A DNA stretch of 64,000 nucleotides from Kalaharituber pfeilii. Taxonomy: Eukaryota; Ascomycota; Pezizomycetes; Pezizales; Pezizaceae. The notes beneath the pieces are model-generated. The model was not told where the DNA came from, ran no database searches, and saw only the letters and a list, made by a program, of their open reading frames with translations. Positions within the stretch are counted from its first letter, which is position 1; the number at the start of each line of letters is the position of its first letter. The DNA lies in NCBI GenBank assembly GCA_015179045.1, contig WHUZ01000021.1:434001-498000 (forward strand), in the 5' to 3' direction. Positions 45,281 to 56,570 of the stretch are shown one piece after another. A program made the translations under genes and the position numbers.

Positions 45281-47795
45281 AGATGGATACCCTTTATATA
45301 GGCGACAAAATAATGGCACAACTTTTTCAGTACCATTATCAGGTGAACAACGGGTTACAATTGATAATCAGTGGATTGTACCATATAATCCATATTTATC
45401 TTGGCGTTATAAGGCACATATTAATGTGGAGGTATGTGCTACAGTCAAAGCAGTTAAGTACATCCATAAGTATATCTATAAAGGGTCAGACCGAACAACA
45501 TTACAGCTCGATACGGAAGATGACGAAATTAAACGATACCTGCAAGGACGTTATATTGGCCCAACGGAAGCGATATGGCGCCTTTTCGAGTACGATATGC
45601 ACGAAGAATCCCCACCGGTCATACATTTAGCAATACACCTCCCTGGTGAGCAACCAGTATACTTTACGGAGAATGCAACAGCAGAAACCTTGGCAAACCA
45701 ATTAAGTACTAGCTGTACAACATTAATGGGCTATTTTCAAGCTAATCAAGATATGCCAAATGCCCGACAATACCTTTATCAGGAGTTTCCATCACATTTT
45801 GTATGGAATCAACCTTTACGGAAATGGACACCACGACAACGAGGCATTGCAATTGGCCGTATCTATCACTGCAATCCTTTTATGGGTGAAAAGTACTATT
45901 TACGCCTATTATTAACTGTTGTGCGAGGTGCAAAAAGCTTCGAGGAATTACGCACTGTCCGTAATATTCAATATCCAACCTTTCGAGAGGCCTGTCAGGC
46001 ATTAGGACTTCTGGAGGATGATAATGAATGGGTGGAATGTTTTACAGAGGCATCTCTATTTGGAAACGGAGGATCGTTACGTACATTATTTGCAACAGCT
46101 CTTCTTTATGGGAATGTTACAGATCCAAAAGCTCTATGGGACCGTTTTTGCAACCATATCTGTGATGATTTGATGTTTTTTCTAAGTGAAAACTCGCATC
46201 TACTTCCACCAGATCTACAAGACTCTTTTCACTTAGATTATGGTCTATATCTGATCAATCAGATGTTGCTACAGCAAGGACGCTGTTTAACAAATTTCCA
46301 AATACCACTTCCGGTTCTGCAATGGAATACATTCAGTGAAAATTCCATACTTGCAGACGAATTACAGTATAATACAGAGCAAGAGGCAACATTATATGAG
46401 CAACGGTATGAAATGCTAAATTCGGACCAGAAACATGCATTTGATACAATTATATATGCAATAGAGAATGGTTTTCCTGCCCATTTTTTCTTACAGGGAC
46501 CTGCAGGGACCGGAAAAACATTTCTCTATAATGTACTATGCAACTACCTCCGTTCTAAGGGTAAAATAGTACTTTGCGTGGCTTCATCTGGAATTGCAGC
46601 TCAATTACTTCCTGGCGGACGTACTTCACATTCCCGTTTCAAAATTCCGTTAGTGTTAAACGAGTTTTCAACATGCTCCATCAAGCGCGATTCTCCTTTA
46701 GCAGCATTATTGAGAGAAACAAGCCTTATTATTTGGGATGAGGTACCTATGCAGAATAAACGCTGCTTTGAAGCAGTTTCTCGAACACTTAATGATATTT
46801 GTGGTACTTCTGATAATGCTTTATTCGGAAATATTCCAATTATTACTGGTGGGGATTTTGCGCAAATTTTACCAGTGGTTCCGAAGGGTAATAGGGCTGC
46901 AATTGTTAATGCATGTCTTCAACGTTCCGTTTTATGGCCGCATTTTCAACAACTCTTCTTAACTAAGAATATGCGAGTCCGTGAAGGTACAAATAATGCA
47001 GAATTCAGTTCTTGGTTAGGTCAACTATCCTATAATCCTGAATTGCGAGGTCACATTTCATTACCTTCATATATTGAGGCTGAACGGTCAATTTCGGAGT
47101 TCTGCAACCATGTATTTCCGAAAAACCTTTTGGACAGTGCACCTTTAGACCTTAACACCTTCAATGGACGAGCAATCTTGACTTTACGGAATGATACAGT
47201 CACCGAATTTAATGAACTTCTTATTCAACATATACCAGGTGATATGCGGACCTACTTTGCAGTTGACAACATTGATCAAAGTGAAACGGACATCGATACA
47301 TATCCTGCAGAATATTTACAGACGTTAAATCTAGCTGGATTACCTCCATCCCAACTAAATCTCAAAGTTGGTGCACCAATAATTCTATTACGGAATCTAG
47401 ATCCTAAGCAGGGCCTATGTAACGGAACTCGCATGACTATTACTCAACTCGGACATCGTTGTATCGAAGCGCAAATCCTTAATGGTGACTTTACAGGTCA
47501 ACGTCGCCTATTACCTCGCATCAAACTCTCAACAACAGAAGGAGAACTTCCATTTATACTGATGCGAAAGCAATTTCCTATCCGTTTATGTTTTGCAATG
47601 ACAGTTAATAAGGCGCAAGGGCAGTCATTAGATGTTGTTGGAGTAGATTTACGTATGCCTGCATTTACACATGGCCAGTTTTATGTTGCAATGTCTCGCA
47701 TTACAGATGTAAATAATTTGATGGTTTTATGGTCTGAAAACGGACCCATGGTTACAGAAAATATTGTATATCCTGAAGTATTACTACAACCATAG
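45210..47795 (+). CDS. Helitron Rep tyrosine region and PIF1-like helicase (3' part of a broken gene)
   Basis: A long uninterrupted frame, but its ATG lies inside the Rep domain, so it is the 3' portion of the original protein. It starts with 'KKYPHSFQEETVIREDGYPL', then the catalytic tyrosine region 'KAVKYIHKYIYKGSD' (near 45450-45490). The SF1 helicase of the PIF1/RecD type follows: Walker A 'GPAGTGKTFLYN' (near 46498-46533), 'IIWDEVPM' (near 46728), 'GGDFAQILPVV' (near 46851) and C-terminal motifs 'VNKAQGQSLDVVGVD' and 'HGQFYVAMSR' (near 47604-47700). In rolling-circle transposition Rep nicks and joins the ends and the helicase unwinds the strand. The helicase part looks intact; the full-length protein is not encoded without correcting upstream breaks. 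Confidence 0.85.
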   Translation: MKTVRKHAPKKYPHSFQEETVIREDGYPLYRRQNNGTTFSVPLSGEQRVTIDNQWIVPYNPYLSWRYKAHINVEVCATVKAVKYIHKYIYKGSDRTTLQLDTEDDEIKRYLQGRYIGPTEAIWRLFEYDMHEESPPVIHLAIHLPGEQPVYFTENATAETLANQLSTSCTTLMGYFQANQDMPNARQYLYQEFPSHFVWNQPLRKWTPRQRGIAIGRIYHCNPFMGEKYYLRLLLTVVRGAKSFEELRTVRNIQYPTFREACQALGLLEDDNEWVECFTEASLFGNGGSLRTLFATALLYGNVTDPKALWDRFCNHICDDLMFFLSENSHLLPPDLQDSFHLDYGLYLINQMLLQQGRCLTNFQIPLPVLQWNTFSENSILADELQYNTEQEATLYEQRYEMLNSDQKHAFDTIIYAIENGFPAHFFLQGPAGTGKTFLYNVLCNYLRSKGKIVLCVASSGIAAQLLPGGRTSHSRFKIPLVLNEFSTCSIKRDSPLAALLRETSLIIWDEVPMQNKRCFEAVSRTLNDICGTSDNALFGNIPIITGGDFAQILPVVPKGNRAAIVNACLQRSVLWPHFQQLFLTKNMRVREGTNNAEFSSWLGQLSYNPELRGHISLPSYIEAERSISEFCNHVFPKNLLDSAPLDLNTFNGRAILTLRNDTVTEFNELLIQHIPGDMRTYFAVDNIDQSETDIDTYPAEYLQTLNLAGLPPSQLNLKVGAPIILLRNLDPKQGLCNGTRMTITQLGHRCIEAQILNGDFTGQRRLLPRIKLSTTEGELPFILMRKQFPIRLCFAMTVNKAQGQSLDVVGVDLRMPAFTHGQFYVAMSRITDVNNLMVLWSENGPMVTENIVYPEVLLQP

Positions 47796-47885
47796 CTAAA
47801 TAAATAATGTAATACCCCTTTAACAGCAACCTTACAGCATAGCGCGTCACTGCAACGGCTCGCTCAAGCCTCGCAGAACCCACAC

Positions 47886-47907
47886 CACCCTCGCGGTCGC
47901 GAGGTGG
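47886..47907 (+). other. Helitron 2 3' terminal hairpin
   Basis: CTCGCG-GT-CGCGAG core with outer C/G and CCA/TGG pairing and one bulged C, 7 nt before CTAG at 47915-47918. Confidence 0.85.
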
Positions 47908-47953
47908 CTACATGCTAGTAACATGTACTAATGCATGTGCGCATATTAGCTTC

Positions 47954-48016
47954 TTCTTTTTTTTTTTTTTTTTTTTTATATCATTAATCGCTTGCCGCCC
48001 TATGGGCTATGGCGAT
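47954..48016 (-). mobile_element. Mini-retroposon copy B (minus strand)
   Basis: Flanked by a perfect 13-bp duplication GCATATTAGCTTC (47941-47953 and 48017-48029) that is single in the other units. Read on the minus strand it is a 39-nt body containing CGCCATAGCCCATAGGGCGG, followed by about 21 A residues. Confidence 0.8.
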
Positions 48017-48042
48017 GCATATTAGCTTCGTTAACCGAGTGC

Positions 48043-48339
48043 TGTCGAGGAGGAAAGTGGACTAGAGGGAAGAAGGAGTAAATCACTTGAATTGAACGAG
48101 GTCTGTGGATCTGACTTTCCTCAACCTTGCAACGATGATTGTGTTGTGTGCTATATTCTATGATCTGCTACAGAGAAGGCCTCCTCCCCGCCCTCTTGAT
48201 ATACCCGTAATTCTCAAGTGCCCCCTTCCCCTTTTGGTAGTTTCCCAGTTCGTCAACCCGCCGAACCTTCTAGTACCCTCTCCCCTAGCCTTCCTTCCAT
48301 GTCACGTGCAATGCCAAGGTCCTCCCCAGGTTTGCGACA
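48043..48339. mobile_element. Solo LTR (297 bp)
   Basis: Starts TGTCG and ends CGACA (5'-TG...CA-3' with short inverted ends), flanked by the 4-bp duplication GTGC (48039-48042 and 48340-48343). Units 1, 2 and 5 show the uninterrupted site 'CCGAGTGCCAGG'. No internal retrotransposon region is present, so it is most simply a solo LTR left after recombination. Its 112-codon ORF (48105-48443) crosses the element border and is not a gene. Confidence 0.7.
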
Positions 48340-48343
48340 GTGC

Positions 48344-51300
48344 CAGGTATAAAGACCTTACAATCAACAATGACACACACTTCCTTATCATAGCACTACC
48401 CTATTCTGAAGACAGAGAATCCTCTGCCAGGCCTAACGGGTGATCAGTCCGGTCTATGATAGTCTTACTAAGGGTTCAGGGTAAGTGTTCCCCTTATCGG
48501 GTTAAGTCTCAACTTAGCCGTAACAGTAGAGAGATAAAAAATGTTTATATTATCTTTGAAGCTACTTGCTGATGTTTCTCTGAGGTCTTAGAGATGGTAA
48601 TAATAGAGTTTAGTGTGGTTTAAGTTGGGATGGTTTCTAGAAAAGGGAAAAAGATGTAGAGTTTTTTGTTCTAAGTGTGTAGATTATGGGATTTTATAGA
48701 AAACTGTGTATGTGTTACGGGCTCACCGCAGGGATATACGCGCGCATATGCAATGCAGGTGATATACGACAGCCGGAAAAGCGTCGCGGTCACATACTAG
48801 TAAAATGAGTGCTATATGAGCTACGCAGGGGGACTCGCTAGTCAAGTGTCTTTTTTTTTTTTTTTTTTGGCCTGGCGGATGGTAACTCTCTATGTTTAAC
48901 CACCTCCGCTACAGTATGGGGGAAGGAAAAGAAAAGCGGCTTGGGAGGGGTCTGGATGGTATTTAGATATGAGTAAGTGCCAGTATGTACAAGGTAGTAG
49001 AGAGATAAAAGAAAATATTTTTGAGATATGGGAAAGAATGGTATCTTTTAGGTGACTTGCTAATGTTCATTCCGGGGGGGTCTTTGAGATTGATGATGAT
49101 GATTAGGATTTTAGAATGGTGTAAGTTGGGATGGTTTTGCAGCAAAGGGAAAAGGGAAAAAAAAAAAAAAAAAAATAGAGTTTTTTTTGTTGTAAGTTCG
49201 TGAATTATGATAGTTATTTTTATGTAAAATAAATACGTATGCGGGGAGGGAGGGGAGGGGGAGGGGGGGGAATGAAGGATTTCGGGGGGTTCTAGATATT
49301 TATGCAATATAATGATTGATTTTGTATATATAAGAAAAGAGTTCATTTGATTTTTAAGGTTTCTGCTTTCTATGGAATCTACAAAAACCTTTTTTTTGCT
49401 TCTTTGGATTTTCTGCGTCAGGACCTTTTTTTTTTTTTTTCATAATTGTATAATTTGTTAGATTTTTGCAAAAAGCTGTTTTTTTTTTCATCGGGCACGG
49501 TTTCTTGATACCGAGTCTCAGAAATTTTTCAGGTAACGGAAAAATCAGTGGGTGAGGTGAGACATAGCTGCGGGAAAAAAAAGAGAATCGCGTTATCTGT
49601 AAGGACATGCGAGATCGTTTGATGAGGATAAAGTGTAGATGGCCCGCTGTCGCTGCATGCACCACCAAATAAACATCAGATACTGCACACCTTCTGCAAC
49701 TGCCTCCGCTAGATTTCCCCCGCACATTTTTTGGGACGGTGGGCATAAGCCTTAGGTGGGGGTGGATACTTGTTGGGGGGGTGTGGCGAGAATGGATTAA
49801 GGGAATGGCGGGGAGGGGCAGGGGAGGGGTTGATTGTATGCTTTTGTTTTAAATATTATTTTCTTCATTTATTCGTTCTCCGCTTGGTTTGCTGTGTCGT
49901 ATTCTTTTGTGTAAATCCCATACAAAAAGTTCTGAGAATACTTTTTGACAAAAAAGTCATACCTTCTCTCACTTTCAACACCCTGTCCCGTGGCGTGCAT
50001 TAATGCATGCATACGCTTCTGGGTATTTTCCCCTACCCCCGGGTACATATATTTCCATAAGTAAATCAGAATAAAGGCAGTAAAAGTATCCTTGCCAGAA
50101 TTTAGTTGCTAGTAACTACTTACATAGAGTTTATCTCAAGAATTATTGAATCTTTGAATGCCCGATCCTTTTTTTGTGGCTCGAACGGAGCGCGTTGGCC
50201 CCAGTCGCGCATTAGTCAATATGAATTAGCTGTAAGTTGGTCCCAAGGTGCAGGAAAGCATGCAGAGCGTTATTTTTCTCTCCATCGCATAATTGATTTT
50301 TGTCAGAATAATCTTCTCATTGCGGCAGCGAGGCATGAGGGATGAGAGAGGTTGAATGGATCGATCGGGCTCTAGGAACGCTGAATTGATTCTTGATCTG
50401 TTATAGATTTCTATGATGTAGTAAAAATTTGATAATAGTCAATGACGATAGTGTTGAGGATTTGTCTTCCTGGGACGCCTTTCCTTATAGGCTGCTGCGA
50501 GTTTCTCGTATTCTCTATATGTGGCATTGACCCCGCATGTAACATGACGCTGGCTCGCGCTCCATGGCTTTACTCATGTTGTAGGTTATGCATTTGACGC
50601 TTCAGCCCTCATGTGCATGTATGCCGATCTATCGTATGTAGATCCGATCACAGACCAGCAATATCGAACTCTTGTAATATTTAGCTGTAACCAACTGTAC
50701 TACCCACATTGTTCACTGGCAGCCTCACGCATCTCTCCAGAAGCATCCCCGTCTCTGTCTCGGAAGTCCTTGAAACTACTATGAGATCTCTAATAGTTAG
50801 TAAACCACAGATAAGTCTATCTATCACATTCCAGTCTACTATCTTGTATCAAATTAGCTATCATACAAACTTACTTGCTAGCACGCTGCACAACACCATG
50901 TCTAGCTAGTGAAGGAAGACAAACAAATTGCAGCTAGAGTTTTTTTTTTCTGTTTTTAAAAAAAAGAAACTACCGTGATAAGTCATGGGTTCATGTGTTC
51001 TATTTCCTCTTGTTGGAAGCAACTGCCTTATGGAAATATTACTGTACTTCATGAATCTATGTACGTAGTTTCGGTTAATCATTTCTGTGGTTTTATGCGC
51101 ATGTAATAATAGCATGCAAGTGTCAATTCGTTGGTAGGTTTTACAGGCGACATAAGCGGGCTGCACCTGGAAGGGGAGCTGAGTCCTCAGTTGAATGAGT
51201 TCAAGATGTTGTCCAGCGTCGTTCTCGAAAGGATGGATCTAAATCTTACTCCTATTTGTTTTTTTTTTTCATGCAAAATTCACTACTATCCGACAGCCTT

Positions 51301-51938
51301 GTTCGTGGTTAGCAAATGAACCGGCTCACGGTTAACTGGTTGCGACAGAGCTCTGCGAGCAGTAGTGGCAGGCCCTTTTATCAACTACTGTGGGCCGTAT
51401 ACCCAGTAGCTGGACTATGCGACCGTGACATCACTGTACAGCCTCCGCTAAGTATGAGTTTTGAACTGATAGAATATTCAACATCTCTACAGCCAGTTGC
51501 TGCAGCTCCAATTCGCATGCTGCTATCTGCCTGCTCGTCTCTGCAATTAATACTGCAACCTTCAGCCTTGTGATATTTTTAGTGCTGATGTAGCACTGGC
51601 AAAAACTGAAACAATAGGCTGACCAGCTACTCCATTGGACAAAGTAGTAGATTCGACGAGACAATAGACAGTAGTTGACTTGGTAATGGATAGTAGAGTT
51701 ACCTAGCCGATCTGCAAAGCATACAATTTCACGAGAGCTCAGCTACCAGTCTGATGGGGTTATCTTTACCGGGTTGAGATTCACAACAGATAAATACTGT
51801 TGAGGAATTGCTTCACAATCATCTAACCTCCCCATTTCTATCACTGGAGTCTCATAAATTCATTCCTGAGTTGAGTTACATTTCTGCCATCAGAATCCGC
51901 TTAAGTATTCTCTGCATCCAACAACTATACCACAAGCA
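48344..51938. other. Unit 4 spacer, right part, upstream of ANK gene 4
   Basis: Homologous to 3360-6738 of unit 1. It includes a roughly 130-bp segment (about 49894-50045, with 'TCCCATACAAAAAGTTCTG') shared only with unit 5, and the poly(T)-containing segment near 49424-49532 that unit 1 lacks. No gene is supported. Confidence 0.55.
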
Positions 51939-53923
51939 ATGTCCGACCCACTATCTATAGCTGCATCAATCGCTGGCCTTGTTGCGATCTCAGGGCAAAT
52001 TTTAAGTTTGCTGAAGGACCTCTATGATTTTCGGGCTCGAGCCAAGCAGGCGCCAGAATCCATCAAATGCCTAATGGATGAAATGAATGATATGAATGCC
52101 ATATTCTGTCAGGTTCAGCTGTTTATTCAGGGGAGAACCAAGATCCCAAACCAGAATGGATTGAGAATGTTGTCTATTCAGCACCTTCTTGCGACTTTGA
52201 CTGGATGTGTTTTAGTCACTTCTAACCTGGATAAGTTTTTGAATGAAGTTCTGGGGGTTAGTGATCCTAGAAGCATACAACCTCCAGAAAACAAAGTAGG
52301 CCTTTTCGAGAGGATTAAATGGGCACTGTGGAAGGAAGAAGAGGTTGTGGTCTTCATTGAGGACCTGCAACGACATAAGCTAAGTTTGAACTTGATGTTA
52401 GGAATCATTCAATGGTAATTTGAAAGGCCTACTCTGTCAACTCTGCGAGATTGAAAGAACTAATCCTTTTGTACAGCCATACTGCAGCAGAGGCTTCTGA
52501 AAGCCTTGGGCAATTGCATGAAGCAGTTAGTCAGATTTTAGATTCCAACAATATGATTTCACATCAGTTGCGAGGCCTTATCAGCCGGCACGAAGACCTT
52601 CTCAGTCGTCATGAAGAACTTGTCGGCCGTCATGAAGCTCCGAAAAGCGTAATCGAGTCTGCGATAGGTCATATCCATTCCCAGGCTGCAAAGATAGTAC
52701 CCACAATAGATGATGTCAACACACCATTATCCACAATACAAGATGACCAGACCTCCAACGACAATGATGATGCTGCACCAATCAGAACTACAGCAACATC
52801 ACATAGTATATCCTTACAATCTATACGATCCATACGATTTAAACGACCATCATTTATAAATGAATTGAAAGATTCAAGGCCCTACAAACGACTTCAGAAG
52901 CGGGGCGGCCTGGACAACGATTCTGCATCCACATTCTCTAGAAATAGCTCGATAAGAGGGTGTAGCTGGTCGATGTTTTCAAGCATGAGCTTGGGTGAAC
53001 TCTCGATTTCAGAAATCTCAGTGGTTGAGCTACCTATTTGCCTTTCTGATCTCTGGAACTCACTGCCCTATCAAGTTGAAGTTTCACTTCATTCAACTGC
53101 CAGTCAGCAGAGATTACATCAACAACCGACAGTGAAGTGGTCTTTATTGGGCAGCAAGTATATTCCTCAAACTTTACTCACACCAAGTTTAGGCACAGAT
53201 ATAGAGAAGAAGGATTCCGGAGGCTTCTCAAAATTAAATGCTGCAGCTGCAAATGGGCACGTTAGGATGGTAAAACTGCTGTTGAATGATGGCCGGATTG
53301 ACATCAATATGGCCAACAACAATGGCTGGACACCACTGAACAGTGCAGCTAAAAGTGGGCACGACAAGGTTGTGGAGCTGCTACTAGCAGACAGTAGAGT
53401 TGATGTCAATATAGCTAACAAAAATGGCTGGACACCACTGAACAGCGCAGCAGATGAAGGGCACGACAAGGTGGTGGAGCTGCTACTGGCAGACAGCAGA
53501 GTTGATGTCAATATGGCCATCGAAAATGGCTGGACAGCACTGAACAGCGCAGTTAGCAATGGGCACGACAAGGTGGTGAAGCTGCTGCTGGCAGACACCA
53601 GGGTCGATGTCAATACGGCTAGAAAAACTGGTTGGACACCATTGAAAATTGCAGCTTTCAAAGGGCATAACAAGGTGGTGGAGCTGTTGCTGGCAGACAC
53701 CAGGGTCGATGTTAATACGGCTGGCAACCTTGGCTATACACCGCTCATTAGTGCAGCTTTAAGTGGGTATGACAAGGTGGTAGAGCTGCTTCTCGCACAC
53801 GACAAAATCGACGTAACCATTGCCAACGCTGCTTCCGAAACTGCCCTGGATTTGGCCACTGTGAGAGGACATCCCAAAATTGTCGCAATGTTACGCGCAA
53901 AGCTTGAGAATACCAAGTCTTAA
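51939..53923 (+). CDS. ANK gene 4: Helo-like N-terminal domain plus about 7 ankyrin repeats
   Basis: Exons 51939-52414 and 52477-53923 with a 62-bp GT..AG intron in phase 2 (about 640 residues, half the size of gene 1). The N-terminal domain and linker are nearly the same as in gene 1, including the full 'SRHEDL/SRHEEL/GRHEAP' repeat. Ankyrin repeats start near residue 407 ('GFSKLNAAAANGHVRMVKLL') and are more varied than in gene 1. The cap reads 'SETALDLATVRGHPKIVAML'. The shortest complete repeat array of the family, either contracted or ancestral. No ATPase domain is visible. Confidence 0.85.
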
Positions 53924-54029
53924 CCGGTGCTCGTCTCTTATTTTTCGCTTCATTTTCTATTGGCAAGAAAGTTGTGAAACAGTGCCCTTTTTGTTGAGCT
54001 TATATATGTGCTTCGAGATGAGAGGTTTG

Positions 54030-54057
54030 ATTTTATTTTATTTTTATTTTTTTTTTT
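54030..54057 (+). repeat. Short TTTTA-type tract
   Basis: The shortest of the four tracts following the ANK genes. Confidence 0.7.
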
Positions 54058-56221
54058 CTTGACATTTGATCTACATTTTTTGTCTACATATCAATTTTCT
54101 GTCACTGAAAGGTTGGTCTTCTTATATATATGTCGATAGCATTGTTAGGTGGGGCTTTCATTTGAGTTGGCAGTTCGGGTAGCAGGAACTGCTTAACGTC
54201 GAAACCAGTGATAACATCATGTAAGTACTCTATTTTACATCTTCTTTCATTCAGTTCCGAAACCACCCACATCCTTTTCTATACGCTTTTAAGAAACACA
54301 AATTTCACGCTCACAGTACTTACATCGCAATTACATTTGTCGGAGTTCTGTAGTAGTTCAAGTAGTTGAGTTCAAGGTAAGGAAAAGTTCAAAGCTGTTG
54401 CCGAACTATGGTGCAGTCCGTAAAGCACATAATGGATATGGTGTACTAGGGTACCTCGTAAGCAGGCAACTTAGGAGGCAAACGTGGGAGAAGCCTCTAT
54501 CCATAGCTAGTTCTTCATGATGTACAGACAATAGTAGTAAGTACTCAGACCTTCATGTTTTGGTGCAGAATTCCCGGAGGTTTTTGAAATTGGAATTTAG
54601 GTGAGTTCCGGGTAAAAATTACAATCTCCACAGAACAAGGTTTCGAATCGAACTTTTCATAAATTAACACAGGTTATCTGGATTTTGTGTACCGGAACTG
54701 GTGATGACTAGATAACTCCCACTGACCTTGAAACAGCTGATACCATGCCAAATAGTTATAAGCTGGTACTCGCATCATATACTTAAAGTTGAGTTGCAAG
54801 CCCCCCGACCAGATATTCGACCCCATTATCTTGGTCAAAATATCTGGCTGTTACTCACACCTGGAGACCGAGTAGCGCTTAAAAAGCCAGATAGAAAAAA
54901 GCCGAAATTGCTGAGTTTGAGTTCCCCTAATGTTTTCGCAACCCCACATATATTCTGTGTCGAATAGATGTATGTAGTCTGGTTGAGATGTAGGTATGGT
55001 GGCATGCCAGAAAATACATGGGACTGCTTGTACTTAAATAACGTACCAAAAAATTCGCCTGACCTGTACTTTATTTGCATAGAAACTGCTGACAGGTAAC
55101 ACGCCACAGAGGTTGCCAATTCTGCCAGGAGCCTTTGGGAAACTCAGCGGAGGCAATATTTAAAAAGGGGGTAGTTAGCACTCTTCGCGAGGGAAATTGT
55201 TAACGTGAGGCTGTTTTTATCCATTTTTCAACTATTCACGCTGCTGATAAGACTATGTCTGTATTCAAGTATGTAACTCACCTTCCCCAGCTAACGAAGT
55301 TAAGCGCTCCTTGCGGCCCCCCACCAATACGCAAGCTAGAGGGTAAGCAAAATCAATTTACCTACCTGTTCATCCTGATACCCGTCTTACCAATTTTATT
55401 CAATTAAAAAGAAAAAAGGGTTATGCACAAAAGGTATGGGATTATAATCGTACTAGACCGGCACAGGAATTTGTGTGTGAAACTAAGTATGCAGGAAAAG
55501 GAGTCTCGCCACCGAGCAGGTACCGTGGGAGATCTTCTTCGTTGAAACGTTCTTTTCACTGAGCTTAAGTTTGTCTTTTTCTATGCTATGCTCTGGGTTG
55601 CACCCATCTAATGTACAGGGATCTCCGCCCAATCCAACTCCTTCTGATTTTCGTAGTCTGAATCCCTCCCAGTCTTGCTTTCTTATTTCCGTATTCCACG
55701 GTACTAAGCCAAGTTGCTCAAAGCATGTGGAGTATCCCACCTAACCTTTTTACCTACATCAGTGGTAGTAGTCCTCCGGTGACTACCTACCACCATCAGT
55801 CCGAGTCGAATTGTATTGATGGACGACATGGAGGGAAAAGACCTATATTCCTTGGATTCACAAAAATAAACCCTGTTTGCCCACTGCAGGAAGCGAATCA
55901 GCTGCATACCAGCGAAATCCCCGTGATATCCACCAGTTGCCTCTAAATAAGAATAGCATTCCATGCCAACTCATTAATAAAAACTCAGTCAGACTTCTCT
56001 CTGCCAACTGTTGGTTCGTCTAGATTCCCCATGTAAGAATCAATCTCTCGCCTAGCATGGCTTGAGCGTGCTTCACACAAGAGATCAATCCCTCATACCC
56101 ACAAGTTCAACCCCTTGACATAATTGCTAATTGCTTGTTTTTTATAGGCAACCCATCTCGCTTGGGAATTGATGTCCAGCTCAGTCAGGCATTCCTCCGT
56201 CAACCTTATTATAGACCTGGT

Positions 56222-56258
56222 TCCTCGCCATAGCCTGTTAGGCGGCATGCGAGTAATG

Positions 56259-56286
<28 letters not shown>
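56222..56286 (+). mobile_element. Mini-retroposon copy C (37 nt body + poly(A))
   Basis: A 37-nt body (56222-56258, containing CGCCATAGCCTGTTAGGCGG) and about 28 A residues, flanked by a 12-bp duplication TATAGACCTGGT (56210-56221 and 56287-56298). The sequence is uninterrupted in units 1, 2 and 3. Confidence 0.8.
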
Positions 56287-56290
<4 letters not shown>

Positions 56291-56570
56291 GACCTGGTCT
56301 GTCAGAAGCCTCATGTACCCGCAAATTTAAGCCATGCTCCAACATTTAAAGTTCGCCCATCTCGCTTGGAATTGATGCCTGACTCAGTCAGGTATTCCTC
56401 CGCTAACCATATTATTGATGTGATCCCTTCTTGAAGTTCCAATGTACCCACTACTTGACTATAGGATGGCATCCATATGTAACATTTTGATGGGTATAAA
56501 GAGAGTTGTAAACTGCGATATTCTTAGAAACAATAGATAAGAAAAGCATGTGGGGAGTAGTTAGCCTACC

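Larger units (their letters stand above)
43030..47918 (+). mobile_element. Helitron 2 of a tandem pair (carries decayed Rep/helicase gene)
   Basis: It begins with TC at 43030, immediately after the CTAG of Helitron 1, and ends with a hairpin (about 47886-47907) and CTAG at 47915-47918. The right flank starts with T (47919). Joining 38998 to 47919 gives 'GGATAATAACATG', which matches the uninterrupted sequence of unit 5 near 59340, so the insertion is a clean A^T event without a target duplication. Length 4889 bp. Confidence 0.9.
36166..56570 (+). repeat. Segmental tandem array, unit 4 (enlarged by insertions)
   Basis: Same order of parts. About 9.4 kb is accounted for by Helitrons, a solo LTR and small retroposons that are absent from the other units. 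Confidence 0.75.
53924..56570. other. 3' flank of ANK gene 4, no gene seen
   Basis: Homologous to the unit 1 flank, with point differences and small indels that break the short ORFs seen in other units. It contains mini-retroposon copy C. Confidence 0.55.

Noticed and set aside
48105..48443. 112-codon ORF
   Set aside because: It runs across the 3' border of the solo LTR into duplicated flank, so it cannot be an ancestral gene.
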